Assembly (NCBI GenBank): GCA_963558655.1
Contig: CAUWHJ010000008.1
Coordinates: forward strand, 35,627-99,626
Direction of reading: 5' to 3'
DNA length: 64,000 bases
DNA from: UMGS1590 sp963558655
GTDB taxonomy: Bacteria; Bacillota; Peptococcia; Peptococcales; Peptococcaceae
This document shows, one piece after another, positions 53,731 to 62,417 of the stretch. A model generated the notes under the pieces. That model was given only the letters and a program-made list of their open reading frames with translations, did not search any database and had not been told where the DNA came from. Position numbers and translations under genes: made by a program. Every line of letters begins with the position of its first letter. Within the stretch, counting starts at the first letter, position 1.

Positions 53731-54687
53731 TTGAAGTACGGTTTAATTGATATTGGTTCCAACACAATGCGTGCGGTGGTTTATCAAATCAACCCGGACA
53801 ATACTTTTCGCGCGTTGGTTAATGAAAAAGAATTTGCAGAGATTTTGAGCTATATCGAGGATGGCGTTCTGACACCGGAAGGCATTAACCGTTTGTGTTC
53901 AGTGCTCTCACGCATGAAAGTGATGTGCGATGAGACACAATGTGATGGGTTTTCCTGCTTTGCCACCGCTTCTTTGCGTAGCATCAGCAACCAAAACCAG
54001 GTGCTGGCAGAAGTACGCAAGAATACAGGCATCGAGATTCGTCTTTTGTCTGGTTGTGAAGAGGCATACTATGATTACATCGGTTTGCAAAGCTGCATTA
54101 AAGACGATAAGGCAGCCGGTTTCGATTTAGGCGGCGGCAGTGCTCAGGTTTTTTATTATGATGACTATGGTTTGGTGGCGAGCACCAGTAAAGAAATTGG
54201 CGCTTTGGCGATGTACAACAAGTTTGTCAAAGGGCTTTTCCCAAATTCGAAGCAGCGTGCTAAAATTACAAAATTTGTCAGCGCAGAGCTTGAAGGCACG
54301 TTGAATATTGCGGAAAAAGGATTTCGCCGCATCTATGGCATGGGCGGCACAGCGCGTGCTTTGGCCAAAGTGCATCGACACATTTTGGGCAAAGATGGCG
54401 AAACCATGGGCTACACCATGACGCTTGAGGAAATCGAAGAACTTGACCGTGCCATTTCCATGTTGGGAATGGACGGCATTAAAATTCTCAACCGCGTGAT
54501 TCCGGAACGTTTGGTGACCTTTATTCCGGGCTTGATCGTGATTAAATCCATTATGAATTTTGTTGGTGCAACAGAACTTGTGATTGTTAGTCATGGTGTT
54601 CGCGAAGGCTATATGATCGAAAATGGTATTTTGAGAGGGAGCGGAATTGATGAATTCAGAGATGAACAACAATCCTTATGTAAATAG
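53731..54687 (+). CDS. ppx: Ppx/GppA-family exopolyphosphatase
   Basis: About 318 residues, the short form with only the two actin-like lobes and no C-terminal HD domain. IDIGSNTMRAV (phosphate loop 1), catalytic Glu region SGCEEAYYDYIG and GFDLGGGSAQ. It trims polyphosphate or pppGpp; which one is not clear from sequence. The TTG at 53731 gives the family N-terminus but has only a purine stretch as ribosome site. It overlaps ppk by 38 bases. Confidence 0.87.
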   Translation: MKYGLIDIGSNTMRAVVYQINPDNTFRALVNEKEFAEILSYIEDGVLTPEGINRLCSVLSRMKVMCDETQCDGFSCFATASLRSISNQNQVLAEVRKNTGIEIRLLSGCEEAYYDYIGLQSCIKDDKAAGFDLGGGSAQVFYYDDYGLVASTSKEIGALAMYNKFVKGLFPNSKQRAKITKFVSAELEGTLNIAEKGFRRIYGMGGTARALAKVHRHILGKDGETMGYTMTLEEIEELDRAISMLGMDGIKILNRVIPERLVTFIPGLIVIKSIMNFVGATELVIVSHGVREGYMIENGILRGSGIDEFRDEQQSLCK

Positions 54688-56956
54688 GGAGCTGAGTTGG
54701 CTGCGTTTCAATGAACGTGTGCTGGAAGAGGCGGAAGATCCCAGATTGCCGCTGTTTGAACGTATGCGTTTTATGTCCATCTTTGGTTCAAACCTCGATG
54801 AATTTTTTATGGTGCGTGTCGGTGGGTTGAGTGACGCAGCCGAATTAACGCCCGATGAGGTGGACAAAAAATCACAGATGACTGCCGCAGAGCAGCTGGA
54901 CATGATTTACAGCGAAGTAAAGCGTCTGATTCCTCGTGTGGAAAAATGCTATGTGAATCTTGTTGGCCAGCTTCGTCAGCATGGAATTTATGAAATTTCC
55001 CCTGATAATGTAACCGATTATCAGGAAGAAATGCTGGAAAAATACTTTAATCAGGCAGTGAAGCCTTATCTTTCACCGCAGGTGGTGGATTCACATCACC
55101 CATTTCCATATTTGAGCAACAAGGAGCAGTATGTTTGCATTGCCTTTGAAAACTCTGATAAAAAGTCGAATGTAGCAGTTATTCCAATTCTCAACACCAA
55201 TTTTCCGCGCTACTTTATTTTTCCAGATGAATCTGGACGAGGCTTCTGCTTTGTAACGGCCGCCAATTTGGTGTACTATTTTGCCGACCAACTGATTTTG
55301 AAAAGTAAAATTACCGATAAATTCATCTTCCGCCTTACGCGTAATGGTGACTTGCGTGTTGATGAAGCGCGCTATGATGAAGAAATGGATTGGCGCGAAC
55401 AGATGGAGCAGCTGATTAAAACACGCAAACACTCTTCGGTGGTGCGTGTGCAGCTTTCCAAACGCATTTCGCCGGAGCTTTTGCACTACCTGCTGAAACG
55501 CATTAAGGCGAAACAGAAATCGGTGATTGTTACACCGGAACTGCCATTGTCTTTGAATTTTATTTATGGCTTGTTCGGTGATCTTACCAGCGAATTTCCA
55601 ACCTTAAACTATGAGCCAATGCCTCCGCAGATGCCGGCTTGTATTGCGCCTGGTGATTCCATCATGCGTTATCTGGACAGAAGCGGCAGCGACATTTTAT
55701 TGGCGTATCCATACCACTCCATGAAAACGTTCCTGGATTTGCTTGATGAGGCGGCGGTTGACCCAACCGTTAAATCCATCAGCATCACCCTTTACCGCAT
55801 GGCTTCTGGCAGCAAGGTGGCCCAAGCCCTGGCGAAAGCTGCCGAAAACGGCAAAAACGTCATGGTGCTTGTCGAACTGAAGGCGCGTTTCGATGAAGAG
55901 CACAACATCATCTGGTCGAAACGTCTCGAAGAAGCCGGCTGCCAGGTCATCTATGGTTTCGACCAATACAAGGTGCATTCCAAACTTTGTGTGATTACTC
56001 GCAATGTGAATGGCGCTGTGAAACACATCGTGCAGATTGGCACAGGTAACTACAACGAAAAAACGGCACGTCAATACACCGACTTTTCGCTGATTACCAC
56101 CAATACCGACATTGCTGCTGAAGCTGTCAATGTTTTTGAATGTTTGAGCTTGGGACAATTTGTCGAGGATAGCCACTATCTGTTGGTTGCGCCGCTGCAA
56201 ATGAAAAATCGTTTCATGGAGTTGATTGACCGTGAAATCGACGCCGCTAAAAGCGGCAAACCAGCGCGTGTGGTGGCAAAAATCAACGGCTTGAGCGATA
56301 AAAACATCATTGATAAACTCATCGAAGCCTCGCAGGCGGGTGTTAAAATTACGATGTATATTCGTGGTGTTTGCTGTATGCGTGCAGGCGTGCCGGGCTT
56401 AACAGAAAACATCACCATCAAGAGCATGGTGGGGCGTTTCCTTGAGCATCCACGCATCTTCCTCTTTGGCTACGATGAACGTGAACATCTCTATATTGGC
56501 TCCGCCGACTGGATGACGCGCAACCTGAACTATCGTGTGGAGGTGGCGGTGGAAATTCTTGACGCCGAAGTGAAAGCCATTCTCTTCGATGTTTTGGATA
56601 TTCTTGCCAAGGACAATATGCTGGCGCGTGTTCAGCAGCCAGACGGCACCTACAAGCGCCTCTATCCGGCAGAAGGCGAAAAGAAAGTGGACAGCCAACA
56701 TGAACAATATGAATTGTTCAAATGGCTGCGTGAATCTACTGCGTGTGTCGATGTGAATGCGCTGCACACAACGCGCACCGTCATCGAAGACGAAAATGAG
56801 CCGGAAGTTGTTGTGAAGCAAGCTGCTGTCAGCAAGGTGAAACCGCACGTAGAAGTGGAAGCAGAAGCGACCAGCACACCACCAGAGCAGCCAACCATGC
56901 GTGAACCAAAAACCTTTGTTCAGCGTTTGAAATATCTGCTCTTCGGTAAATTCTGA
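54650..56956 (+). CDS. ppk: Polyphosphate kinase 1
   Basis: About 768 residues. PPK1 N-terminal helical domain (NRELSWLRFNERVLEEA), then the two phospholipase-D-like catalytic domains with YRMASGSKVA, the phosphohistidine region VHSKLCVI and NLNYRVEVAVE. It polymerises the gamma phosphate of ATP into polyphosphate. After the catalytic core (about residue 700) is an unusual tail of about 70 residues, Val/Pro/Glu-rich and ending in an amphipathic TFVQRLKYLLFGKF. GGGAGCGG precedes the ATG at 54650, inside ppx. Confidence 0.95.
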   Translation: MNSEMNNNPYVNRELSWLRFNERVLEEAEDPRLPLFERMRFMSIFGSNLDEFFMVRVGGLSDAAELTPDEVDKKSQMTAAEQLDMIYSEVKRLIPRVEKCYVNLVGQLRQHGIYEISPDNVTDYQEEMLEKYFNQAVKPYLSPQVVDSHHPFPYLSNKEQYVCIAFENSDKKSNVAVIPILNTNFPRYFIFPDESGRGFCFVTAANLVYYFADQLILKSKITDKFIFRLTRNGDLRVDEARYDEEMDWREQMEQLIKTRKHSSVVRVQLSKRISPELLHYLLKRIKAKQKSVIVTPELPLSLNFIYGLFGDLTSEFPTLNYEPMPPQMPACIAPGDSIMRYLDRSGSDILLAYPYHSMKTFLDLLDEAAVDPTVKSISITLYRMASGSKVAQALAKAAENGKNVMVLVELKARFDEEHNIIWSKRLEEAGCQVIYGFDQYKVHSKLCVITRNVNGAVKHIVQIGTGNYNEKTARQYTDFSLITTNTDIAAEAVNVFECLSLGQFVEDSHYLLVAPLQMKNRFMELIDREIDAAKSGKPARVVAKINGLSDKNIIDKLIEASQAGVKITMYIRGVCCMRAGVPGLTENITIKSMVGRFLEHPRIFLFGYDEREHLYIGSADWMTRNLNYRVEVAVEILDAEVKAILFDVLDILAKDNMLARVQQPDGTYKRLYPAEGEKKVDSQHEQYELFKWLRESTACVDVNALHTTRTVIEDENEPEVVVKQAAVSKVKPHVEVEAEATSTPPEQPTMREPKTFVQRLKYLLFGKF

Positions 56957-56963
56957 TACCAGC

Positions 56964-57008
56964 AACCACCGTCCATATTCTGAGTGAATGTGGACGGTGG
57001 TTGTTCCT
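56964..57008 (+). terminator. Terminator of the polyphosphate operon
   Basis: A 17-bp stem AACCACCGTCCATATTC with GAATGTGGACGGTGGTT (one mismatch) and a T-rich tail. Confidence 0.88.
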
Positions 57009-57024
57009 TTGTGGCGGTCAACGA

Positions 57025-57054
57025 TTGACGCCATGCGCTGAATACGGCTATAAT
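57025..57054 (+). promoter_or_regulatory. Promoter of glnS operon
   Basis: TTGACG at 57025, an 18-base spacer and TATAAT at 57049. Confidence 0.7.
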
Positions 57055-57092
57055 AAGATGATGTGTCTATATTTGAAAGAAGGAGGCGCTTT

Positions 57093-58763
57093 ATGAGTAA
57101 CGAGAACGAGGTTGTTTCCACGAACTTTATCGAAGCGATCATAAATGAAGATATTAAAAACGGGCAGAGTGAGATTGTCACCCGTTTTCCACCAGAACCA
57201 AACGGTTATTTGCACATTGGCCATGCAAAGTCCATTTTTCTGAACTTTGGCTTAGCGAAAAAATACAACGGCAGCTGCCATTTGCGTTTTGACGACACCA
57301 ATCCGATGAAAGAGGAAGAAGAGTACATCGAAGCCATTGAACGTGATGTGCGTTGGCTCGGCGGCGAATGGGACGGCGAGGTGCGCTATGCGTCCGATTA
57401 CTTTGAGTATTTCTACGAAGGTGCAGTGGAGCTGATTAAGCAAGGCTTGGCGTATGTGGACGATTCCACCGCCGAAGAACTGCGTGCTATGCGTGGTACG
57501 CTCACTGAACCCGGCGTCGAAAGCCCCTATCGCACACGCAGTGTAGAAGAAAACCTCGACCTTTTTACGCGTATGCGTGATGGCGAGTTTGCCACAGGTT
57601 CCCGCATTTTGCGTGCGAAGATTGACATGACATCGAGCAACATGAATATGCGTGACCCTGCTCTTTACCGTATTGTAGATGCCACGCATCCACGCACTGG
57701 TGATACCTGGCACATTTACCCAATGTATGATTTTGCACACCCATTGGAAGATGCCATTGAAGGCATCACGCACTCTATTTGCACGCTGGAGTTTGAAGAC
57801 CATCGTCCGCTTTATGATTGGGTATTGGCGCATCTTGCACATATGCCGTTCATCAAATTCCGCTCCCGTCAGATTGAATTTGCACGCTTAGAGCTGGAAA
57901 ATACCGTCACTTCTAAACGCAAACTCAAAGCGCTGGTGGACGCCGGTTTGGTTGATGGCTGGGACGACCCACGCCTGCCAACCATTGCTGGCTTGCGTCG
58001 CCGCGGCTATACACCGGCAGCGCTTCAAGATTTCTGCGAACGTCTTGGTGTGGCGAAAACCAACAGCCGTGTTGAGATGGGTTATCTTCTGCACTGCCTG
58101 CGTGAAGATTTGAACCAGCACGCACCACGCACCATGGGGGTGCTGCGTCCGCTCAAGGTGACCATCACCAACTATCCGGAAGATAAGATTGAATATCTGC
58201 CAGCCCTTATCAATCCAAATGACCCGGATGCTGGCACTTATGACATTCCGTTTGGTCGTCATCTCTACATTGAACAGGCCGATTTCCGTGAAGAAGCCAA
58301 CAATAAATACCATCGCCTCAAACCGGGCAAAGAAGTGCGCTTGAAATATGCCTACATCATTCAGTGCAACGACTATGTGAAAGACCCTGAAACCGGCGAA
58401 ATTCTTGAATTGCTCTGCACCTACGACCCAACCACCATCAGCGGCGGCCCTAACTCCAACCGCAAAGTGAAAGGGACGCTGCATTGGGTTGAGGCGACAA
58501 ATGCCATTGATGCCACAGCACATCTTTATGGCGACTTGCTTGATTTTGAATCGACGGCTGAAAACATTGTCGATCAGTTTAATGAGAAAAGCCTTGAAGT
58601 GCTCGAGCACATCAAACTCGAACCAATGATGAAAGAAGCGCCTGTCGGTACCACCTATCAGCTTCTGCGTAACGGTTATTTCTGTGTGGATAGCAAATAT
58701 TCCACAGCGGATCACATCGTTCTCAATGAAACCGTCAGTCTCAAAGACGGGTTTAAGGGGTGA
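57093..58763 (+). CDS. glnS: Glutaminyl-tRNA synthetase
   Basis: About 556 residues, the length of the E. coli enzyme (554). Class I motifs: FPPEPNGYLHIGHAKS (HIGH at 41-44) and the KMSKS counterpart VTSKRKL near 271, with a C-terminal beta-barrel anticodon domain. It charges tRNA-Gln directly. Many Bacillota instead use non-discriminating GluRS plus GatCAB, so glnS here is notable. AAGGAGG precedes the ATG at 57093. plsC, murT and gatD follow closely. Confidence 0.96.
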   Translation: MSNENEVVSTNFIEAIINEDIKNGQSEIVTRFPPEPNGYLHIGHAKSIFLNFGLAKKYNGSCHLRFDDTNPMKEEEEYIEAIERDVRWLGGEWDGEVRYASDYFEYFYEGAVELIKQGLAYVDDSTAEELRAMRGTLTEPGVESPYRTRSVEENLDLFTRMRDGEFATGSRILRAKIDMTSSNMNMRDPALYRIVDATHPRTGDTWHIYPMYDFAHPLEDAIEGITHSICTLEFEDHRPLYDWVLAHLAHMPFIKFRSRQIEFARLELENTVTSKRKLKALVDAGLVDGWDDPRLPTIAGLRRRGYTPAALQDFCERLGVAKTNSRVEMGYLLHCLREDLNQHAPRTMGVLRPLKVTITNYPEDKIEYLPALINPNDPDAGTYDIPFGRHLYIEQADFREEANNKYHRLKPGKEVRLKYAYIIQCNDYVKDPETGEILELLCTYDPTTISGGPNSNRKVKGTLHWVEATNAIDATAHLYGDLLDFESTAENIVDQFNEKSLEVLEHIKLEPMMKEAPVGTTYQLLRNGYFCVDSKYSTADHIVLNETVSLKDGFKG

Positions 58764-58768
58764 GTGTG

Positions 58769-59542
58769 ATGACAGTGCTTCGCTGTATTTTTGTCTATCT
58801 CTGGTTTGGTGCGGTGTTGTTAATTCGTTTGCCATTGCGCGCTAAAGCGAACCGCCTGATTGAAGCCGGTGAGTTTGAAGAAGCTCAGCGCCGTATGTGG
58901 AAGTTTGCCAATCACCTGGCACGCGTGGGGTGTCGTCTTTTAGGCGTGAAGCTCACCGTAAAAGGTTTGGAAAACATACCAGAGCACGGTTCCATTCTCT
59001 ATGCCGGCAACCACCAGAGCATGGCTGATCCGCCAGTGATGTTAGCAGCCATTCCTCGTCCAAGCGCCTTCATTTGCAAAGAAGAATTGGACGGCATTCC
59101 TGTTTTTTCCAAGTGGGTAGCCACCTTGGGTTCTTATTTCCTGCCACGCAGCGAATCGCGCAAGTCGCTGGAGATCATTTTAAGTGCGGCCAAACTGTTG
59201 AAGAAATACGAACATGGTATGTGCATTTTCCCTGAGGGCACTCGCTCAAATGATGGCAATATGCGTCCCTTCAAACCGGGAAGCCTTAAAATTGCAACAC
59301 GTTCCGGCGCAGCCATCGTCCCGTTTGCTATTGAAAACACCATCAATGTCATGCCGCGCGGCAGCTATTTCTTCAAAGCAGAGCCTGTAACAGTGACATT
59401 TCTGCCAGCCATCATGCCGGAAGCGTACAAAGGAAAAGATACCTCGACTTTGACCGATCAGATTCAGAAAGATATTGCCGCTGTCGTCGGCTGCGACATC
59501 ATAGACCCAGATGCTGCATCAGAAAAGGAGGAAGAAGCATGA
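58769..59542 (+). CDS. plsC: 1-acyl-sn-glycerol-3-phosphate acyltransferase
   Basis: About 257 residues: one N-terminal hydrophobic segment, then the acyltransferase motifs NHQSMAD (HX4D), PRSESRKSL and FPEGTRSNDG. It adds the second acyl chain in phosphatidic acid synthesis at the membrane. The ATG at 58769 has AAGGGGTGAG upstream; a GTG at 58760 is possible. It overlaps murT by four bases. Confidence 0.92.
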   Translation: MTVLRCIFVYLWFGAVLLIRLPLRAKANRLIEAGEFEEAQRRMWKFANHLARVGCRLLGVKLTVKGLENIPEHGSILYAGNHQSMADPPVMLAAIPRPSAFICKEELDGIPVFSKWVATLGSYFLPRSESRKSLEIILSAAKLLKKYEHGMCIFPEGTRSNDGNMRPFKPGSLKIATRSGAAIVPFAIENTINVMPRGSYFFKAEPVTVTFLPAIMPEAYKGKDTSTLTDQIQKDIAAVVGCDIIDPDAASEKEEEA

Positions 59543-60891
59543 GTATTCGTTCTGCGCTGGCAACAGCCGCCGGCAAAGCAAGCAAAACCTTTCTTGAAAA
59601 AACACGCAGCGGCGGCTCCAGTATGCCTGGCAAAGTGGCGTTAAAAATTGACCCTAACATTTTAGCTGCCTTGGCGAAAGATTATCGTACCGTCATCGTT
59701 ACGGGCACCAATGGCAAAACCTTGACAACGTCCTTTATCACGAAAATTTTTCAGGAAAAGTACGGTCAAGTGCTCACCAATCCTACCGGTGCCAATTTGT
59801 TGCAGGGAATTATCTCTTGCTTCCTCGGTGCGCCACGTCAGAAAGTGGGCACGAAATATGCCGTGCTTGAGGTAGACGAAGCCACCTTAAAGCACGTCAC
59901 CAAATACATTAAGCCGGAAGTTATTGTGTTCACCAATCTTTTCCGTGACCAGATGGACCGTTACGGCGAAATCTACACCACCTATCAACTTATGCTTGAT
60001 GGCGCCACACAGGTGCCGGAAGCCACCATTATTGCTAATGGCGATCTGCCGATTTTTTCAAGTGTGCCGGTAAGCAATCCGGTGGAATATTTCGGCTTCG
60101 CGCATGAGGAAGACCGTGAGCAAATGGCGCATTACAACACCGATGGCATTCTTTGTCCGCAGTGTGACAACATTCTTCATTATAAACTCCTCACCTATTC
60201 CAACTTGGGCAAATTCTACTGCCCATACTGCGATTTTAAGCGACCAGAATTGGCGCATGCGGTAACTAAAATTCATGAGCTGACACCAGAATCTTCGCGC
60301 TTTGCCATTGACGGCAGCGACTACGACCTGCCGATTGCTGGACTTTACAACATTTACAATGCCTTGGCAGCGGCCAGCGTTGCCAAACATTTCGGCATTG
60401 GCGAGCAGTACATTCGCCGTGGTTTTGATGCGGCGCAGCGTGTTTTTGGCCGTCAGGAACACATCAATATTGGCGGCAAAGATGTGGTGATGAACCTCAT
60501 CAAAAATCCCGTTGGTTTCAACCAAATTGTGGAAATGTTGGCGACCGATCCCGCACCATTTTCATTGGTGGCACTCTTGAACGACCGCCCTGCCGATGGT
60601 ACCGATGTGAGCTGGATTTGGGACGGCGATTTTGAAAAACTCGTGCAGATTACTACTGGGCGTCCAGTGTTCCTTTCGGGGATTCGTGTGGCGGAATTGT
60701 CCACCCGCTTTGAAATTGCTGGTTTGGCAGCAGAGGCACAGCACATTGATCAAGAGCTTAGTCATATTGCCGAATGGATTGCAGGCGCACCAACCGACAA
60801 GGTGTATATCTTAGCCACCTACACAGCAACCCTCGATTTGCGCCGCACCTTTGCGGAACAAGGTTATTTGAAGGAGGGCATGGCACTATGA
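59539..60891 (+). CDS. murT: MurT, Mur-ligase-like subunit of lipid II amidotransferase
   Basis: 450 residues. Mur ligase central domain with ATP loop VTGTNGKTL (about 55-62) and a characteristic inserted four-Cys zinc ribbon (CPQCDN to CPYCDF, about 205-232), then the DUF1727 C-terminal domain. With GatD it amidates the alpha-carboxyl of D-iGlu in lipid II to D-iGln, needed for cross-linking in many Gram-positives. Overlaps plsC and gatD by four bases each. Confidence 0.95.
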   Translation: MSIRSALATAAGKASKTFLEKTRSGGSSMPGKVALKIDPNILAALAKDYRTVIVTGTNGKTLTTSFITKIFQEKYGQVLTNPTGANLLQGIISCFLGAPRQKVGTKYAVLEVDEATLKHVTKYIKPEVIVFTNLFRDQMDRYGEIYTTYQLMLDGATQVPEATIIANGDLPIFSSVPVSNPVEYFGFAHEEDREQMAHYNTDGILCPQCDNILHYKLLTYSNLGKFYCPYCDFKRPELAHAVTKIHELTPESSRFAIDGSDYDLPIAGLYNIYNALAAASVAKHFGIGEQYIRRGFDAAQRVFGRQEHINIGGKDVVMNLIKNPVGFNQIVEMLATDPAPFSLVALLNDRPADGTDVSWIWDGDFEKLVQITTGRPVFLSGIRVAELSTRFEIAGLAAEAQHIDQELSHIAEWIAGAPTDKVYILATYTATLDLRRTFAEQGYLKEGMAL

Positions 60892-61538
60892 AACTGCGTA
60901 TCTGTCATCTCTACGGTAATTTGCTCAACACCTATGGCGACAACGGCAACCTTCTGATGCTGCAATATCTGGCGCGTCAGCGGGGGTTGGATGTGGAAAT
61001 CACCCTTGTCAGCTTGAAAGAACCGTTTATCGCCGCCGACTATGACCTGCTCTTTGTGGGCGGTGGTCAGGACTATGAACAGAAAGTCATCGCAAAAGAT
61101 CTGCCATCGAAGCGTGATGAGTTGATAAAATACATCGAAGCAGGCGGTGCTGGGCTTGCCATCTGTGGCGGCTATCAGCTCCTGGGGCAGTATTACGAAA
61201 CCGCTCAGGGCGAAAAAATCGAAGGCCTGGGCGCCCTGCCGCATTACACCTTACGCCAAATTGACAACCGTTTCATTGGTGACATAGAAATCACCAATGA
61301 TGAATTTGGCGAAACCTACCTGGGTTTTGAAAATCACAATGGTCGCACCTTTCTGGGCGAGGGCGAGCGTCCGCTGGGGCGTGTGGTGAGCGGCCACGGC
61401 AACAATGGCGAAGACGGTGGCGAAGGTGCCATTTATAAGAACATCTATTGTTCCTATTTCCACGGCCCGCTGCTCGTTCGCAACCGCCACTTGGCGGAAC
61501 GGCTCATTCGTTTGGCGCTGGGCGAAACAAACAACTAA
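60888..61538 (+). CDS. gatD: GatD, glutaminase subunit of lipid II amidotransferase
   Basis: 216 residues, shorter than the S. aureus form (about 243). CobB/CobQ-like glutamine amidotransferase: LLFVGGGQDYEQ, nucleophile Cys93 in AICGGYQLLG, His192 in YFHGPLL. It supplies ammonia from glutamine to MurT. The start ATG lies in the murT stop; frames extending upstream lie inside murT. Confidence 0.95.
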   Translation: MKLRICHLYGNLLNTYGDNGNLLMLQYLARQRGLDVEITLVSLKEPFIAADYDLLFVGGGQDYEQKVIAKDLPSKRDELIKYIEAGGAGLAICGGYQLLGQYYETAQGEKIEGLGALPHYTLRQIDNRFIGDIEITNDEFGETYLGFENHNGRTFLGEGERPLGRVVSGHGNNGEDGGEGAIYKNIYCSYFHGPLLVRNRHLAERLIRLALGETNN

Positions 61539-61560
61539 TCAATCAACCATGATATTTTTC

Positions 61561-61592
61561 AGGACTGTTGCATGAAGCAGCAGTCCTTTTTT
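61561..61592 (+). terminator. Terminator of glnS-plsC-murT-gatD
   Basis: AGGACTGTTGC pairs with GCAGCAGTCCT (one G-T pair), loop ATGA, six-T tail. Confidence 0.9.
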
Positions 61593-61622
61593 GCGCGAGT
61601 GGCGGATATATGGCGCGAGTGG
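61593..61622 (+). promoter_or_regulatory. GCGCGAGTGG direct-repeat operator before the LytTR operon
   Basis: Two exact copies of GCGCGAGTGG (61593-61602 and 61613-61622) on the same face of the helix, 20 bp apart. LytTR regulators bind direct repeats about 21 bp apart. The distance from the second copy to the -10 is 27 bases, and no good -35 lies between, as expected for an activated promoter. The block recurs at 63835. Confidence 0.7.
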
Positions 61623-61648
61623 TAAAAAATTGACCGTGAGACTTATGT

Positions 61649-61654
61649 TATAAT
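61649..61654 (+). promoter_or_regulatory. -10 box of the LytTR operon
   Basis: TATAAT with only TTGACC at a 13-base spacing upstream, too short for a normal -35. Confidence 0.55.
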
Positions 61655-61685
61655 GAAAGCAGTTTTTATTCAGGAGGTGAAAAAG

Positions 61686-62417
61686 ATGGTGCATATTGGC
61701 ATTTGTGAAGACGACAGTAAAGATTTGGTGCGCATTGAAGCCTTGATTGAACAAACCTTGGTGCAGCATGATGAGAAAGTGCAGATGACCGCCTTTAGAG
61801 ACGGTGAAGCGCTCTTAAAAACCATGCAGGCCGGTGCTGTGTATGATCTTTTACTCTTAGACATTTTTTTGCCCGGCATGAATGGTGTGGAGACGGCATG
61901 CCAGGCGCGTATGCTGCAAAGCACCGTTGCGCTGGCCTTTCTGACAACCAGCCGTGACTATGCCGTTGATGCCTATGCGCTGGACGCTTTGCACTATCTT
62001 GTCAAGCCCGTTGATGCCATGCAGCTGCAAACACTCTTTACGCGCTACGAAGAACGCGTGGGACGCTCTATCAAACGGGTTGTTATTCAGTCAAACGGAC
62101 GCACCTATCATTTTCAGGCGCATCAGCTTCGCCGCATTCAAAGCTGCAACAAAAGTGTCGAACTCTATCTTGACGGTTCTAACGTGCCCTTGCAGCTCAC
62201 AGCCACCTTTTCCAGCATTGAAGAACAACTGGATTCCACGCAGTTTTTGAAACTCTCTCGCGGCTACATCGTCAACATGGATGACATTCTCTTCATGGAC
62301 CGTGACCGCTGCCGTCTCAAAGACGGTTCGGAGGTATTGCTCAGCCGCCGTGACCGTGATGACATTTATCGACGCTACAACGACTTCCTTTTTAGAACCA
62401 TGGAGGTGGAAACATGA
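61686..62417 (+). CDS. LytTR-family response regulator
   Basis: About 243 residues. Receiver domain with acidic pocket E8-D9-D10, phosphoacceptor D59 in LLLLDIFLPG and LVKPV. A LytTR DNA-binding domain follows (about 135-240, with RIQSCNKSVELYLDG and LSRGYIVNMDDI), as in AgrA/LytR/ComE. The ATG at 61686 has AGGAGGTGA 5-6 bases upstream. Its stop overlaps the kinase start. Likely autoactivates through the repeats at 61593 and controls the gene at 63931. Confidence 0.93.
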   Translation: MVHIGICEDDSKDLVRIEALIEQTLVQHDEKVQMTAFRDGEALLKTMQAGAVYDLLLLDIFLPGMNGVETACQARMLQSTVALAFLTTSRDYAVDAYALDALHYLVKPVDAMQLQTLFTRYEERVGRSIKRVVIQSNGRTYHFQAHQLRRIQSCNKSVELYLDGSNVPLQLTATFSSIEEQLDSTQFLKLSRGYIVNMDDILFMDRDRCRLKDGSEVLLSRRDRDDIYRRYNDFLFRTMEVET

